IMG/VR virus record: IMGVR_UViG_3300017528_000567
Coordinates: 124,001 to 188,000 of that record
DNA length: 64,000 nucleotides
Source: a virus
Strand: one strand, 5' to 3'
Position numbers and translations under genes: made by a program. Shown here in pieces: positions 1-9,811 of the stretch. The notes under the pieces were generated by a model that did no database searches, was not told where the DNA came from, and worked only from the letters and a program-made list of their open reading frames with translations. Position 1 is the stretch's first letter. Every line of letters begins with the position of its first letter.

Positions 1-3000
1 ACGCAACGGAGTTAGCTTTAAGTGCTGTTGACGGATCATCTAGGAAAGTGGTGACCCAGGTGGTTCCCCCGTCGAATGAAACCTCCGGCAGTATCGTTCC
101 AATCAAGGTACCAGCGGCCAGCTGAAAACCTACAGACCCGATGCCACTGGTCGCGATTTGAACTGCTGCATTCAGCGCACCTAGAGCTCCCGTTGCCGTT
201 ACATCTGGAGTGACAGTAGCGCTTGTGCTATTGGGCGAGACGGCCACTACCAACGCGGTGTCAGTCGCAAGTGCCGGGCTGCTGGCAGGCTTCACGGTGC
301 CAAAATTGGTGCCGTCCGTGATTCGGGCATTTGTATTTATTCGCCCGTTGACGTCGCCCGAAACACTCTGAATGTTGGTGCCATCATCGACCATTGAAAG
401 GGTGCCAGTAGCGGTCCCCCGAGCGGCGCCGTCAGCGTACTGAGACCCACCCCCAAACGTTGTGACTTGGTTGCCGGCGGCGTCGTAGATCGCGACATCC
501 AAGGGCTGGTGGTTCGCCCCCGAGGCGGTGCTCGTGAGATCTGCCGCCGCCGTGCTGCCCTTCGCGCCACCCCTGATGATGGCCTTGGCTGTACCGCCTG
601 TGAGGGTTGCATCCAAAGCCAGGCCGTTGGTGGTCCCGATGTTCGACGTTACTGTGCCGCTGACCGGAAGCGCGCTCTGGTCACTCGCCAAGACAACCGG
701 AGTAGAGGCCGCCGAAGTCTTTTGCCCGAGCGTGTTGATCCGACCCGTGAACGTTGCATCGGCTAGGCGGGTCGCAAGCGTCGCCTCGGTAGCAGCTCCT
801 GCGGGCAACGGAAGAGAGCCAGCACTGACCGAGACCGTATTGTTGGGTGAGACCGCGACAACAAGGGCTGTATCCGTGGCGACGGCAGCTGCACTCGCGG
901 GCTTGACGGTGCCAAAGTTAGTGCCATCCGTCACGCGTGCGTTCGTATTGAGACGGCCCGTAGTGTCACCAGAGACGCTCTGGATGTTGGTCCCGTCATC
1001 CACCATCAGGAGATTGCCGGTAGCCGTACCCCTGGCTACCCCATCAGCATACTGAGTGCCACCACCGCCAAACGACGTGACCTGATTGCCCGCTGCATCA
1101 TAGATGGCAACGTCCAACGCCTGATGGTTAGCGCCGGACGCACTGCTCGTGACATCTGCCGCCGTTGTGCTGCCCTTAGCACCACCTCGTGCAATGGCCT
1201 TCGCCGTGCCGCCCGTGAGGGTTGCATTCAAGGCAAGAGTACCTGCGGTGCCGATGTTCGCGGTCACCGTGCCGCTGACTGGGACCGCAGTTTGATCGGA
1301 TGCCAGAACCACAGGGGTCGAGCTCGCCGAAGTCTTCTGACCCAACGTGTTGACACGGGACGTGAACGTCGAATCCGCTAAGCGTGTTGCGAGCGTGACT
1401 TCCGTGGCTGCGCCGGTAGGCAAAGGAAGCGAAGTCGCGCTGATTGGCAGTGTGCTATTCGGAGAGATCGCGACCACGAGTGCCGGATCCGTGACCACGG
1501 CTGCTGTGCTCGCAGCCTTGACCGCAGCGACATTCGTGCCGTCGGTAATCTTGGTCTGTTGACTGCCACTTGTCTGATTGGTCTTGATAACCGACAAGTT
1601 GTCGTCGTCTGCGGCGATCGCTACCCTGAGAGTCGCAGTTGATGAATTGCCCTTGTCAACGTCGGTGTTCCGCCCGGCAACCTTAGCCAGGTCGATCTTC
1701 GAGGTCGACACAACACTGCTGATCTCGCTGTTGACATCACTGCCATGGACCTGGCCGCCGATCGCCCACAACGAATCCACCACCACTCCAGCAAGGGTGG
1801 AGTTCACGTTAGTAAACTCAAGGCCGACCGCGTAGTATGTGATCGCCGACAGGTCCCATCCGTTACCTACGCTGGCATTGGAAGTACCAAGCGGTGCGCG
1901 AAAGCTCTGCCAGACGCCTCCAACGGCACTACTATTCGCGACAGAAACACTCCACGAGTTATAGTTACTGTCATCGGTACCCAACCGGATGACTACGTTG
2001 TTTACGTTTGAGATGTTGGGTATGAACACAAGCAGCTGAACAAACGTGATGCCCGTCGCAAGATTCACAAGGTTTACAGCGGGGATGGTCTTCTGGATCA
2101 ACGCAAACGCACTGTTGGCAGCGCTGTTGACGACGTCGAACGATATGGCGCCTGTGCCTCGCACGTGATTGGTCGAGACAGCGATGTTTGTCACATCAGT
2201 GTTGACCGCGGTAATTCCAGTGGCAGAATCGAAGGTGTCTATTATGACGACCCCGCCAGGCGAAACCCTGAGCCGGCCCTTGTCATCGATGTTGAGCGTT
2301 GCATAGTCGCCTATGCTGCTCGAGCTGACCCCCACGGTATCCGGCTGATACACGCCGAGCATCGCAATCCCAGTGTCTCCTGAGGCCGCAGCGGCATCTT
2401 CCGCTTTACCGAGACTGGTCGACCCGACCCCCGGGATAACCGAGGTGATCGCCACGGAACCGTCAACCGTGAGCGACCCGCCGTTGTCGGTGACAGGCAG
2501 GGGCGCCTGATCGCTCGCCAGCACAACCGGCGTCGAGCTCGCCGAAGTCTTCGACCCGAGCGTGTTGATCCGCCCCGTGAAGGTAGCTTCTGCCAATCGG
2601 GTCGCGAGCGTCGCTTCTGTGGCGGCGCCAGTGGGCAGTGGCAGTGAAGCGGCCGAGATGGGTTGCGTGGTTGTCCCCGTGGGGTCGACGCGCAAAGGGT
2701 CCGAAAGGGTGCCCGTCTCAACCGAACCGCCTGCCGCGGACTTTCTGAGCACCGCGCCCAGCACATACTGGGACCCCGCGCCACTGTCGGCGTCAAAGAC
2801 CCGGACCGATTGCAGATTGGTACCGTCGGAGCCACCCATCTGCGAAGAAGAAGCCGGAGCCGCGGCGTTGTTGGGGCCGATGGACGCATCGGAGACAATA
2901 ACCGCCCCCGCCGGTGTGGAGGCTGTGCCGACCTTCGAAGAGGCCGTAGCGTAGACACCCGTGAAGGATGCGCCCGCCCCCGTGACTACCCAGCTGATCT

Positions 3001-3304
3001 TGACCGCCCCGCCGACGGTCGAGCCCAGCGCCGCCGTATAGACCCCTATGGCTGAGATCGAAGGCGTAGACGATATCGGGCCAAAGACGGCTGTCTGATC
3101 CCCCGGGTCAACCTCCTGAAGCGAGTAGGTCAGCGTCGGGGTCGTGCCTGTCGGGGCCGCCGTGACATTGACAACCAGTGTGACCTCTTTGGAGCCAACC
3201 CCGGTCATCACGATGGAGCCAGAAGCCGTGATGGTAGAGTTGCTATGTACGTATGTACTGCCGGAGTCAGGCTCGGTCGGAATGATCTGTTGTGGATATG
3301 TCAT
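1..3304 (-). CDS. Tail-fibre/adhesin-like repeat protein (3' end cut by window edge)
   Basis: An open frame starts at the ATG at 3304-3302 and stays open to base 2 with no stop, so at least 1101 residues are present and the C-terminus lies outside the window. The protein is low in Cys and Trp and rich in Ala, Thr, Ser and Val. It carries at least three copies of a module containing ATEATLATRL and STPVVLASDQ, around 740-820, 1355-1430 and 2490-2640. One module with GSDGTNLQSVRVFDADSGAG and VLGAVLRK lies near 2700-2860. The same modules occur in the next gene upstream (3307-6522), so the two are paralogous mosaics. Modular repeats at the end of a structural operon suggest a fibre or surface-exposed virion protein; this is inferred from architecture, and no enzymatic motif was seen. 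The N-terminal 110 residues look like beta-sandwich repeats. Confidence 0.8.
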   Translation of the reverse strand, partial: MTYPQQIIPTEPDSGSTYVHSNSTITASGSIVMTGVGSKEVTLVVNVTAAPTGTTPTLTYSLQEVDPGDQTAVFGPISSTPSISAIGVYTAALGSTVGGAVKISWVVTGAGASFTGVYATASSKVGTASTPAGAVIVSDASIGPNNAAAPASSSQMGGSDGTNLQSVRVFDADSGAGSQYVLGAVLRKSAAGGSVETGTLSDPLRVDPTGTTTQPISAASLPLPTGAATEATLATRLAEATFTGRINTLGSKTSASSTPVVLASDQAPLPVTDNGGSLTVDGSVAITSVIPGVGSTSLGKAEDAAAASGDTGIAMLGVYQPDTVGVSSSSIGDYATLNIDDKGRLRVSPGGVVIIDTFDSATGITAVNTDVTNIAVSTNHVRGTGAISFDVVNSAANSAFALIQKTIPAVNLVNLATGITFVQLLVFIPNISNVNNVVIRLGTDDSNYNSWSVSVANSSAVGGVWQSFRAPLGTSNASVGNGWDLSAITYYAVGLEFTNVNSTLAGVVVDSLWAIGGQVHGSDVNSEISSVVSTSKIDLAKVAGRNTDVDKGNSSTATLRVAIAADDDNLSVIKTNQTSGSQQTKITDGTNVAAVKAASTAAVVTDPALVVAISPNSTLPISATSLPLPTGAATEVTLATRLADSTFTSRVNTLGQKTSASSTPVVLASDQTAVPVSGTVTANIGTAGTLALNATLTGGTAKAIARGGAKGSTTAADVTSSASGANHQALDVAIYDAAGNQVTSFGGGGTQYADGVARGTATGNLLMVDDGTNIQSVSGDTTGRLNTNARVTDGTNFGTVKPASAAAVATDTALVVAVSPNNTVSVSAGSLPLPAGAATEATLATRLADATFTGRINTLGQKTSAASTPVVLASDQSALPVSGTVTSNIGTTNGLALDATLTGGTAKAIIRGGAKGSTAAADLTSTASGANHQPLDVAIYDAAGNQVTTFGGGSQYADGAARGTATGTLSMVDDGTNIQSVSGDVNGRINTNARITDGTNFGTVKPASSPALATDTALVVAVSPNSTSATVTPDVTATGALGALNAAVQIATSGIGSVGFQLAAGTLIGTILPEVSFDGGTTWVTTFLDDPSTALKANSVA

Positions 3305-5560
3305 ATCTAAGCCTTGCCTGCGATCGTTGCCGTAGCGGTTCTGCTGGTGCCGCTCTGCAACCTCACGTATCTCGCCCCAATCATATAGTTCCCACCAAAG
3401 TCACCGCCGCCTAAGCTCGATATCGTGATGGAGTCGACCGTGTAGAAGTTCGTGTTGTTCTGAGACACCTGGATCGAGATAGTCGTTGTTCCGTTAACAG
3501 TCCCAAACACGCTGACGTAGGGCGTGTACTGACAATCAATGGCTGTCGAGTTTCCGTTAGTTCCGGTAGAAACTGCATTCCACGCATTGGCATGCGTCCC
3601 TACCACAGCGGTCGGCGAAGGGGTCTGGTCGCTCGCGATAACGATCGGAACGCTGTTGGCCATGGTCTTCTGACCAACAGTTGGAGCTGTCGACCCGAGC
3701 CAAGCCCCGTTATTCGTGTCGAGTCTGCCGCCCACCAACGCTGCAGGGAGTTGCGGAGTGTCGACCGTGATCGAACCACCGTTATCAGTGATCGCGAGGG
3801 GGCTCTGGTCCGACGCCAAGACGACAGGGGTCGAGCTCGCCGCCGTTTTTTGCCCTAACGTGTTGATGCGAGCCGTGAAGGTCGCATCGGCTAGACGCGT
3901 GGCCAGCGTCGCTTCCGTCGCCGCGCCCGCGGGGAGAGGCAACGAAACTGCCGAAATAGGTTGTGTGGTTGTCCCCGTGGGATCGACCCGAAGAGGATCG
4001 GTCGCCGTACCCGCTTCTACAGAGCCGCCCGAGGCGGTCTTGCGGAGGGTCGCCCCAAGAACATACTGGGTGCCGGCGCCGCTATCCGCATCGAAGACAC
4101 GGATTGCCTGTAGGTTCGTGCCGTCAGAGCCGCCGATTTCAGTCGACGAAGTCGGCAACGCGGCGTTGTTGAGGCCGACCGAAAGGTTCGAAGTGGCGAC
4201 AGGGTTGTTCGGACTGATCGCGACCACCAGCGCCGGGTCCGTGGCAAGAGCAGCCGTTGAAGCAGGCTTCACGGCGGCATTGCTCGTGCCGTCAGTGATC
4301 CGCGTGCGCTGCGTACCGCCCGTCAACGTCGCGTCGAGAGCCAGACCATTCGTAGTCCCGATGTTGGCGGTAACCGTACCATCGATGGTCAGCGAGCCGC
4401 CCCCGTCAGAGATGGGTATCGAGGTCTGATCACTCGCCAACACAACCGGCGTGGAATCTGCCATCGCCTTCTGACCCAGCGTGTTTACCCGGGCCGTGAA
4501 GGTCGCATCCGCTAGCCTTGTTGCGAGTGTGGCTTCCGTGGCCGCGCCCGTCGGTAAAGGCAAGGACGTTGCTGAGATGGGCTGACTGGTCGTGCCCGTC
4601 GGATCAACTCGCAGGGGATCTGTGGCAGTGCCTGCCTCAACGGTGCCGCCCGCCGCACCCTTGCGAAGGATCGCGCCGAGCACAAATTGCGTACCGGCCC
4701 CGGTGTCCCCGTCGAAAACCCGGATTCCCCGCAAGGTGCTTCCATCAGTGCCACCTATGTGCGTGGAGAAACTGGGGACCGCTCCATTGTTGGTGGCCAC
4801 TGAAGCGTTTGAAGTTACGACGGTATTATTGGGGCTGAACGCTACGACAAGCGCTGGGTCTGCAGCGACTGCAGGTGTGCTCGCCGCTTTGACGGCGGCG
4901 TTGCTGGTGCCGTCAGTGATGCGAGTTCGAGCTGCTCCGCCCGTCAAAGTCGCATCAAGGGCAAGGCCGTTCGTAGTCCCGATGTTCGCGGTGATCGCCC
5001 CATCGATGGTCAACGACCCGCCCCCGTCGGAGATTGGCAGCGAGCTCTGGTCACTCGCCAGTACCACGGGCGTAGAGTCCGCCATGGCCTTTTGACCCAG
5101 CGTGTTGACCCGAGATGTGAACGTCGCTTCAGCTAATCTGGTGGCAAGGGTCGCTTCAGTGGCAGCCCCTGTCGGCAAAGGCAGAGATGCAGCCGTGATC
5201 GGGAGGGCTGTTTGGTCGCTCGAGACGACGACCGGCAGCGATGCTGCCATCGTCTTCTGGCCAACCGTGGGAGCCGTCGAGCCTAGCCACGCACCGCTGT
5301 TGACATCTAGACGGCTGCCAACCAGCGCGGCGGGAAGCTGCGGCGTATCGACGGTAATGGAGCCGCCGCCGTCCGCGATAGAGACAGGCGTCTGATCGCT
5401 CGCCAACACGACAGGGGTCGAGCCCGCCATGGCCTTCTGGCCTTGCGTGTTGATGCGAGCCGCGAAGGTGGCCTCAGCCACACGAGTGGCGAGCGTGGCC
5501 TCTGTGGCTGCACCCGCTGGCAAAGGCAGCGAGGTCGCTGAGATGGGCTGACTGGTTGTA
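480..5560 (-). repeat. Dispersed protein-coding repeat shared by two adjacent fibre-like genes
   Basis: A coding module of about 45-50 residues (LPLPxGAATEATLATRLADA, then TFTxRINTLGQK and STPVVLASDQ) occurs seven times across two neighbouring genes: near 740-820, 1355-1430, 2575-2650, 3880-3945, 4490-4560, 5130-5190 and 5440-5530. Copies are recognisable at DNA level as well as in protein. This is what unequal recombination or module shuffling would produce. Confidence 0.8.
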
Positions 5561-6522
5561 CCCGTCGGATCGGTGCGGAGAGGGTTTGAAGCAGTGCCTG
5601 CCTCAACGGTGCCACCAGACGCACTCTTGCGAAGGATCGCGCCTAGTACGTATTGGGTACCAGCGCCCGCATCCCCATCGAATACATGAGCGGCTTGAAG
5701 ATTACCGCTCTCATCTGGACCGCCAATCTGCGTAGACGATCCGGGAGCACCATCATTGTTATTTCCATCTGCGCCTGAGCTGACATTGCCGAAGACATAT
5801 AGAGCGCCATTTTGTGTCACACTGACATTACGATACCGAAGACTACCATCCTCAACAGAAATACCGGCAAGAACGGATTTGACCAGCGTGGCACTGGAGT
5901 CTACGCTACCATCCTCTGCAATCCGAACGGTATCAGCTCGCACGTCTTTATAGTGCAGAGTCGTGTGAATCCGGACGAATGATCCACTACCCGCACCGTT
6001 CAGATAAGAGACCCGAAAATAGTCGCCTCTGGGACCGGCTACATATGTTTTGCCTGGCCCAAGGTGATGTGTAAACCTCAGCGCCTCATCAGACTCATCG
6101 ACAGCAAAACTCCACCACAAGACAAGACCATCCGTCGCGCTGTCCAGCAACGAATAGACACTAACACTAACCGCCGCGACATCTGGTGCGTACACCCATT
6201 CGCCGACGAACGACTCATTGGGCGCAAACTCCCTAAACTCAACACTATTGGTCGCGTCGCGAACTGAAGGCGCGGAGACCCGCACCGGCTCGCCCGCGGC
6301 GTCTCCCTGGACAGTAAGAACACCGCCTGCCGGAGTCCCCGCTGTTCCCGCGCCAACGATGCTAAGCCGACCAGCAGCGTCCACCGCTATGATATGGGCG
6401 TCAGTCCCATCAGTGCCGGCCGCCAATAGAGCTTGGGTCCCCACCGGGATCGCAAGGCCATCCTCCACGGCCATCGCCACGCCGTTAGAGTCGAATAGGA
6501 TAACTGCGGGGGACTTAGCCAT
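3307..6522 (-). CDS. Tail-fibre/adhesin-like repeat protein
   Basis: A 1071-residue protein starting at an ATG preceded by a full AGGAGGT. The N-terminal 200 residues form a distinct domain. The rest is built from alternating modules: four copies with GAATEATLATRL...INTLGQK and STPVVLASDQ, two shorter variants with GAWLGSTAPTVGQK, and three copies with VFDxDxGAGTQYVLGAxLRK followed by DPLRVDPTGTT. A C-terminal domain of about 90 residues (TTISIQVSQNNTNFYTVDSI, YVRLQSGT) resembles a beta-sandwich that could bind a ligand or trimerise. The stop sits 2 nt before the ATG of the partial gene at 1-3304, which shares its modules. The likely role is a virion surface or tail-fibre component; the repeats are seen directly, the role is inferred. 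Confidence 0.8.
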   Translation of the reverse strand: MAKSPAVILFDSNGVAMAVEDGLAIPVGTQALLAAGTDGTDAHIIAVDAAGRLSIVGAGTAGTPAGGVLTVQGDAAGEPVRVSAPSVRDATNSVEFREFAPNESFVGEWVYAPDVAAVSVSVYSLLDSATDGLVLWWSFAVDESDEALRFTHHLGPGKTYVAGPRGDYFRVSYLNGAGSGSFVRIHTTLHYKDVRADTVRIAEDGSVDSSATLVKSVLAGISVEDGSLRYRNVSVTQNGALYVFGNVSSGADGNNNDGAPGSSTQIGGPDESGNLQAAHVFDGDAGAGTQYVLGAILRKSASGGTVEAGTASNPLRTDPTGTTSQPISATSLPLPAGAATEATLATRVAEATFAARINTQGQKAMAGSTPVVLASDQTPVSIADGGGSITVDTPQLPAALVGSRLDVNSGAWLGSTAPTVGQKTMAASLPVVVSSDQTALPITAASLPLPTGAATEATLATRLAEATFTSRVNTLGQKAMADSTPVVLASDQSSLPISDGGGSLTIDGAITANIGTTNGLALDATLTGGAARTRITDGTSNAAVKAASTPAVAADPALVVAFSPNNTVVTSNASVATNNGAVPSFSTHIGGTDGSTLRGIRVFDGDTGAGTQFVLGAILRKGAAGGTVEAGTATDPLRVDPTGTTSQPISATSLPLPTGAATEATLATRLADATFTARVNTLGQKAMADSTPVVLASDQTSIPISDGGGSLTIDGTVTANIGTTNGLALDATLTGGTQRTRITDGTSNAAVKPASTAALATDPALVVAISPNNPVATSNLSVGLNNAALPTSSTEIGGSDGTNLQAIRVFDADSGAGTQYVLGATLRKTASGGSVEAGTATDPLRVDPTGTTTQPISAVSLPLPAGAATEATLATRLADATFTARINTLGQKTAASSTPVVLASDQSPLAITDNGGSITVDTPQLPAALVGGRLDTNNGAWLGSTAPTVGQKTMANSVPIVIASDQTPSPTAVVGTHANAWNAVSTGTNGNSTAIDCQYTPYVSVFGTVNGTTTISIQVSQNNTNFYTVDSITISSLGGGDFGGNYMIGARYVRLQSGTSRTATATIAGKA

Positions 6523-6529
6523 CTAGGGT

Positions 6530-6536
6530 ACCTCCT
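6530..6536 (-). promoter_or_regulatory. Consensus Shine-Dalgarno (AGGAGGT) for the 1071-residue gene
   Basis: On the minus strand AGGAGGT lies 7 nt before the ATG at 6522. It is the most complete SD I noticed in the window, which fixes this start and suggests high translation of the fibre-like protein. Confidence 0.7.
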
Positions 6537-6558
6537 ACCGCTTTAAACAAAAGCAGGT

Positions 6559-7686
6559 TCATGTGATGGTCCTCACTCGGCTAAGCTCGAACACGCCGGA
6601 ATAGGTCATCGTGTCTGTGACCGTGGCCAAGACCGTGACCCCGTCAGTGGAATAGACTTTCCACTGATCGGTAGCGACGGTGCTGTTCAAGTTATAGGTG
6701 ACCGTCTCCTCGACGATCTTTGAGACCTTGGCGGCATTGGTCCACCAGATCACTGAGCTCGGAAACGGGGTGGCCGCGGGCAACGTCTCTTGGTATGCCC
6801 CCGAGGCAAACCCCTCGTACGGCCCGCCCTCTTCCGCCAAATGGATAAGCTGGCGCAAGGTTTTGTGGCTGTCGATCGTGACCGTCGCCGAAGCACCCGC
6901 AAAGTGGTCAATAATCGTGCGGACTCGACTCAGCTCGAACACACCAGAGTACGAAATCGTGTCCGTGATCTCTGCCATCAGAGTCACGCCATCTGTGTCA
7001 TACACAACCCAGCTGTCACTCGCGATCGTGCTGTTCGGATTGTACGTGACCGTTTCTTCAAGAATCTTTGCGGTCTTGCTTGAGTCAGTCCACCAAGTCA
7101 CCAAGACAGGAAATGGGGTCGCCGATGGCAACGTTTCCTGAAAAGCGCCAGTGGTGAAACCCTCAAACGGTCCGCCTTCATCGGCCAAGTGGATCAGCTG
7201 CCGTAGCGCTTTATGCTCGGCCTCACTTAGACCCTCACTGCCACCAGTACCAACCGCCGCATCGAGCTCTTCAATCGCGCCTTGGACGTTGTTGGACGTC
7301 ACGTGAGTCAGACCGGTCGCGTCCAACCCAATCCGCTCCGCGCCGGATCGGTAATGAAAACTAATCGAGCCCCCGGTGGACGTCCCGATGCCCCCTAGAA
7401 CCGAAAACGAGGTGTCACTGAGCACCACGTCGACCGTGAACTTGCCGTTGCCCAGCCCGCCACTTGTCCCCGTGATGACCACGAAGTCTCCCGACTCAGC
7501 CGGATGATCCCTACCAAGCAGGATCCCTTCCCCATCCGCTGGAAGGTTGATCACGACCACCTTCGTGCCCGAGGTCGTGGATACTACCGTACTAGTCAGG
7601 TAGACGAATGTGCCGTCGCTTTCGAGCTCCTCTTGGTCGAGGAACTCGCTATCGACCACATCCGTCTTGCTGATCTGATTGACCAC
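6559..7686 (-). CDS. Putative virion protein with two tandem C-terminal domains
   Basis: A 375-residue protein, not recognised as a named family. Residues about 1-165 form a variable N-terminal domain. The rest is two tandem copies of a domain of about 95 residues, each with the order LRQLIHLA(D/E)EGGP, QETLP(S/A)ATPFP, a WWT motif, EETVTYN, V(V/Y)xTDGVT and YSGVFELSRVRTI. The duplication is clear at protein level. It lies between fibre-like genes and small structural-region unknowns, with only 3 nt to its upstream neighbour, so a baseplate or fibre-associated role is plausible. There is no signal peptide, membrane segment or enzymatic motif. Confidence 0.7.
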   Translation of the reverse strand: MVNQISKTDVVDSEFLDQEELESDGTFVYLTSTVVSTTSGTKVVVINLPADGEGILLGRDHPAESGDFVVITGTSGGLGNGKFTVDVVLSDTSFSVLGGIGTSTGGSISFHYRSGAERIGLDATGLTHVTSNNVQGAIEELDAAVGTGGSEGLSEAEHKALRQLIHLADEGGPFEGFTTGAFQETLPSATPFPVLVTWWTDSSKTAKILEETVTYNPNSTIASDSWVVYDTDGVTLMAEITDTISYSGVFELSRVRTIIDHFAGASATVTIDSHKTLRQLIHLAEEGGPYEGFASGAYQETLPAATPFPSSVIWWTNAAKVSKIVEETVTYNLNSTVATDQWKVYSTDGVTVLATVTDTMTYSGVFELSRVRTIT

Positions 7687-7689
7687 TCT

Positions 7690-8070
7690 CTAGCTCTTTT
7701 TGGCGCGTGCTCGCTTGATGGGCGTAACTGCCGCTTGAGGTTCCGGAGCGTTCTCGGCTGCCTCGCGCTTACGCTCGGCCTCCTCTTGCGACCGTTTCTG
7801 GCCAGCCTCCACAAAGCCGTTGACGATGCTGAACAGAATGGATGCCATCGTGGCGAAAGCGCCGGCTTGAGCGTCGGCTGCTGCGGCTTGGCGGCGAAGT
7901 GTCTCCGCCTGACTCAAAAGGCTCTGTCGCCGCCGATCAGCTTCCTGCCATGTCTGCAAAATAGTCTGCTCGTACATCCCCGCGGACTCCGGCGTCATGT
8001 AGCCTAGAGCCTGAAGATCGTTGACTCGCTTCCGAAGTTTCAACAAGTCAATCTGAAAACTGTTGTCCAT
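7690..8070 (-). CDS. Small coiled-coil protein with a hydrophobic segment
   Basis: 126 residues. Residues 5-70 are helical and heptad-like (LLKLRKRVNDLQ, EADRRRQSLLSQAETLRRQ). A short apolar stretch follows (FATMASILFSIVNGFVEA, about residues 76-93), and then a charged tail rich in E, R, K and A ending KRARAKKS. One hydrophobic segment plus a basic tail could fit a small membrane-active or virion-associated protein, but I cannot place it in a holin or spanin family. It is flanked by structural genes and spaced 3 nt from both neighbours. Confidence 0.65.
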   Translation of the reverse strand: MDNSFQIDLLKLRKRVNDLQALGYMTPESAGMYEQTILQTWQEADRRRQSLLSQAETLRRQAAAADAQAGAFATMASILFSIVNGFVEAGQKRSQEEAERKREAAENAPEPQAAVTPIKRARAKKS

Positions 8071-8073
8071 ATT

Positions 8074-8304
8074 TCATCTCTTCTTTTGTCGTGCCATCGC
8101 GTTGGCGACCATCAAGCACGGCTCACAGTAAGTGCCGCTAACATTGTGATCGCCCGCGCTCGTAACTTGAAAAAACGCGGTGGGCAGGGGCGGTGTCCCC
8201 CGCCCCTCTCTCGACCAACTCTCCGGCGCTGTGTGCCCAGACGAGCACCACCTGCCGTGAGTCGCCGGCACCTGTTTGACCTGAAGATCAACCTTCGGTT
8301 GCAT
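8074..8304 (-). CDS. Small putative zinc-ribbon protein
   Basis: 76 residues. The cysteines and histidine that could bind zinc are C20 and H24 (WCSSGH) and C60-x2-C63 (YCEPC). The tail is basic (ARQKKR). The ATG overlaps the stop of the upstream structural gene (TGATG at 8304), so it is probably translationally coupled to it. No family was recognised, and the zinc-site reading is inference from residue spacing. Confidence 0.6.
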   Translation of the reverse strand: MQPKVDLQVKQVPATHGRWCSSGHTAPESWSREGRGTPPLPTAFFQVTSAGDHNVSGTYCEPCLMVANAMARQKKR

Positions 8305-9800
8305 CAGCCGTAAACGTAGTAGTTGATGTGATCGCCAAGCTTCTGCTTGGCGTAGAACGTCACCGTGGTGACGCTAGACTCAGCATAATCATCGCCATTG
8401 ATTACTGTGCCAGGGTCTCTCAGAATGCCGCGTGTATAGACACTGAGCCCCTTGCCGTTGTTGGTGCCATCCACCACATAGGTCGCGGCTCCCGGCAGCG
8501 TGTGCGCCGTGTTAGCAGGCAAATCGGCACCCAGGCGTTCGATGTAACGCACGACGTTCGCTCCGGCTATCGAGTCAGACAGCGCTTGCAGAGACGCAGC
8601 AATGGTCTGCCCATCGGTCAAAATCGGGCTGCTATAGTCGCGGTTTCCGATCTGTGCATTCAGCGTGTTGAGCGCCTCGGTCACAGATGGGTTTGCATCA
8701 GGTAGGGCAACAAACGGGAAGAACGCAGATGTATCGGTGAGCCCGTGGAGATACGTCTCACCGTCAGCGACGCCGATAACTTGCTGCAAGTCGGTAATGT
8801 CTTGGCGCAGAGTGCCAGACTCCTCCACCCCCAAGGTCTGGAGCGAGCGGAGGATGTAGTCACTAGCTTCATCTAGCTGCTCAAAGTACCCGTAGATGAG
8901 GTCGATCGTCGTCGGCTGTCCAGCTTCCCATGTGTATGGGTTTGACTGAGTCGAGAGATTGCCACCAAGCGGAACTGAAAAAAACCTAACCTCTACGGAG
9001 TTCGGACTTGTCGATGCCCCGGCGTAAGTCAGGCCGTAGATCTTCTTGCCGATATGGGTGCCACCTAGAACTTTGAGGTCGGTGCCGTCTGCAGTATTCG
9101 TAATGCGGACGTAACAAGCTAGGTAGTCATTTAGGTAGAGCGCTGTTGCGTCGTCGAAGCACGGAACACCAGTTTTGTCAGTGGTACCAGAATGCTTTAG
9201 GTTGCCAACGCTCGCGAGCGTGATCTGAGTGTTGGTAGCCGCAACGGTCGCTCCGACAAACTGGCGATTGAAGATAAAGCCGCGAGCATCCGTGGTCTTG
9301 CCAGCAATGTTGTTGAGATTCGCCGGGACATCGGTGCCAACCGCCGTCGGCCTCTCGTATGTCGGGATCGGATCACTATACAGAACACCCTTGATGGCCG
9401 CACGATCCGTCCGCTCGAAGTCGAGGTCGTCGTTCAAGCAATATGCGCGCCGCTCGGTCCACGTGAGACCTGTCTCGGGAGAAACGCCAGCAGCGTTGGA
9501 AATGACGACACTGTTCGCCGTGACGTATGCAACGATCAGGAACGTACCGTTGTTGCCCGGATTGGTGGCGCCGGAAACGGTCAAGAAGTTGCCAACCGAG
9601 CTGGCCGTCATTCCCGTCAAACCAGCGACGGTCGACTGACTAGCGTTGAACGCGGTGATGGTGCCAGCCACACCCGTCTGCCCGGTGGAGGCACCTAAGC
9701 CTGCAGGTTCGTCAGTCAGCACCCTCGTAGGGTCCTGTGAGAACGATCCCTGAATGTCTAGGATCTGGTCCAGTGCATTGAAGCGTGAAAATTGAGCCAC
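8304..9800 (-). CDS. Putative tail/baseplate structural protein
   Basis: 498 residues starting at GTG, with GGAG 9 nt upstream. The composition is typical of a beta-rich virion protein (Ala, Thr, Ser, Gly, Asn). The N-terminal half has an Ig-like flavour (GTITAFNASQSTVAGLTGMT, FLTVSGATNPGNNGTFLIVA). The middle (ILRSLQTLGVEESGTLRQDI) is helical. The C-terminus ends in another beta-rich block (VVDGTNNGKGLSVYTRGILR). It sits in the same transcription run as the fibre-like genes. I recognise no named family, and the structural role is inferred from context and composition. Confidence 0.65.
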   Translation of the reverse strand: MAQFSRFNALDQILDIQGSFSQDPTRVLTDEPAGLGASTGQTGVAGTITAFNASQSTVAGLTGMTASSVGNFLTVSGATNPGNNGTFLIVAYVTANSVVISNAAGVSPETGLTWTERRAYCLNDDLDFERTDRAAIKGVLYSDPIPTYERPTAVGTDVPANLNNIAGKTTDARGFIFNRQFVGATVAATNTQITLASVGNLKHSGTTDKTGVPCFDDATALYLNDYLACYVRITNTADGTDLKVLGGTHIGKKIYGLTYAGASTSPNSVEVRFFSVPLGGNLSTQSNPYTWEAGQPTTIDLIYGYFEQLDEASDYILRSLQTLGVEESGTLRQDITDLQQVIGVADGETYLHGLTDTSAFFPFVALPDANPSVTEALNTLNAQIGNRDYSSPILTDGQTIAASLQALSDSIAGANVVRYIERLGADLPANTAHTLPGAATYVVDGTNNGKGLSVYTRGILRDPGTVINGDDYAESSVTTVTFYAKQKLGDHINYYVYG

Positions 9801-9811
9801 GGTTTATTCTC

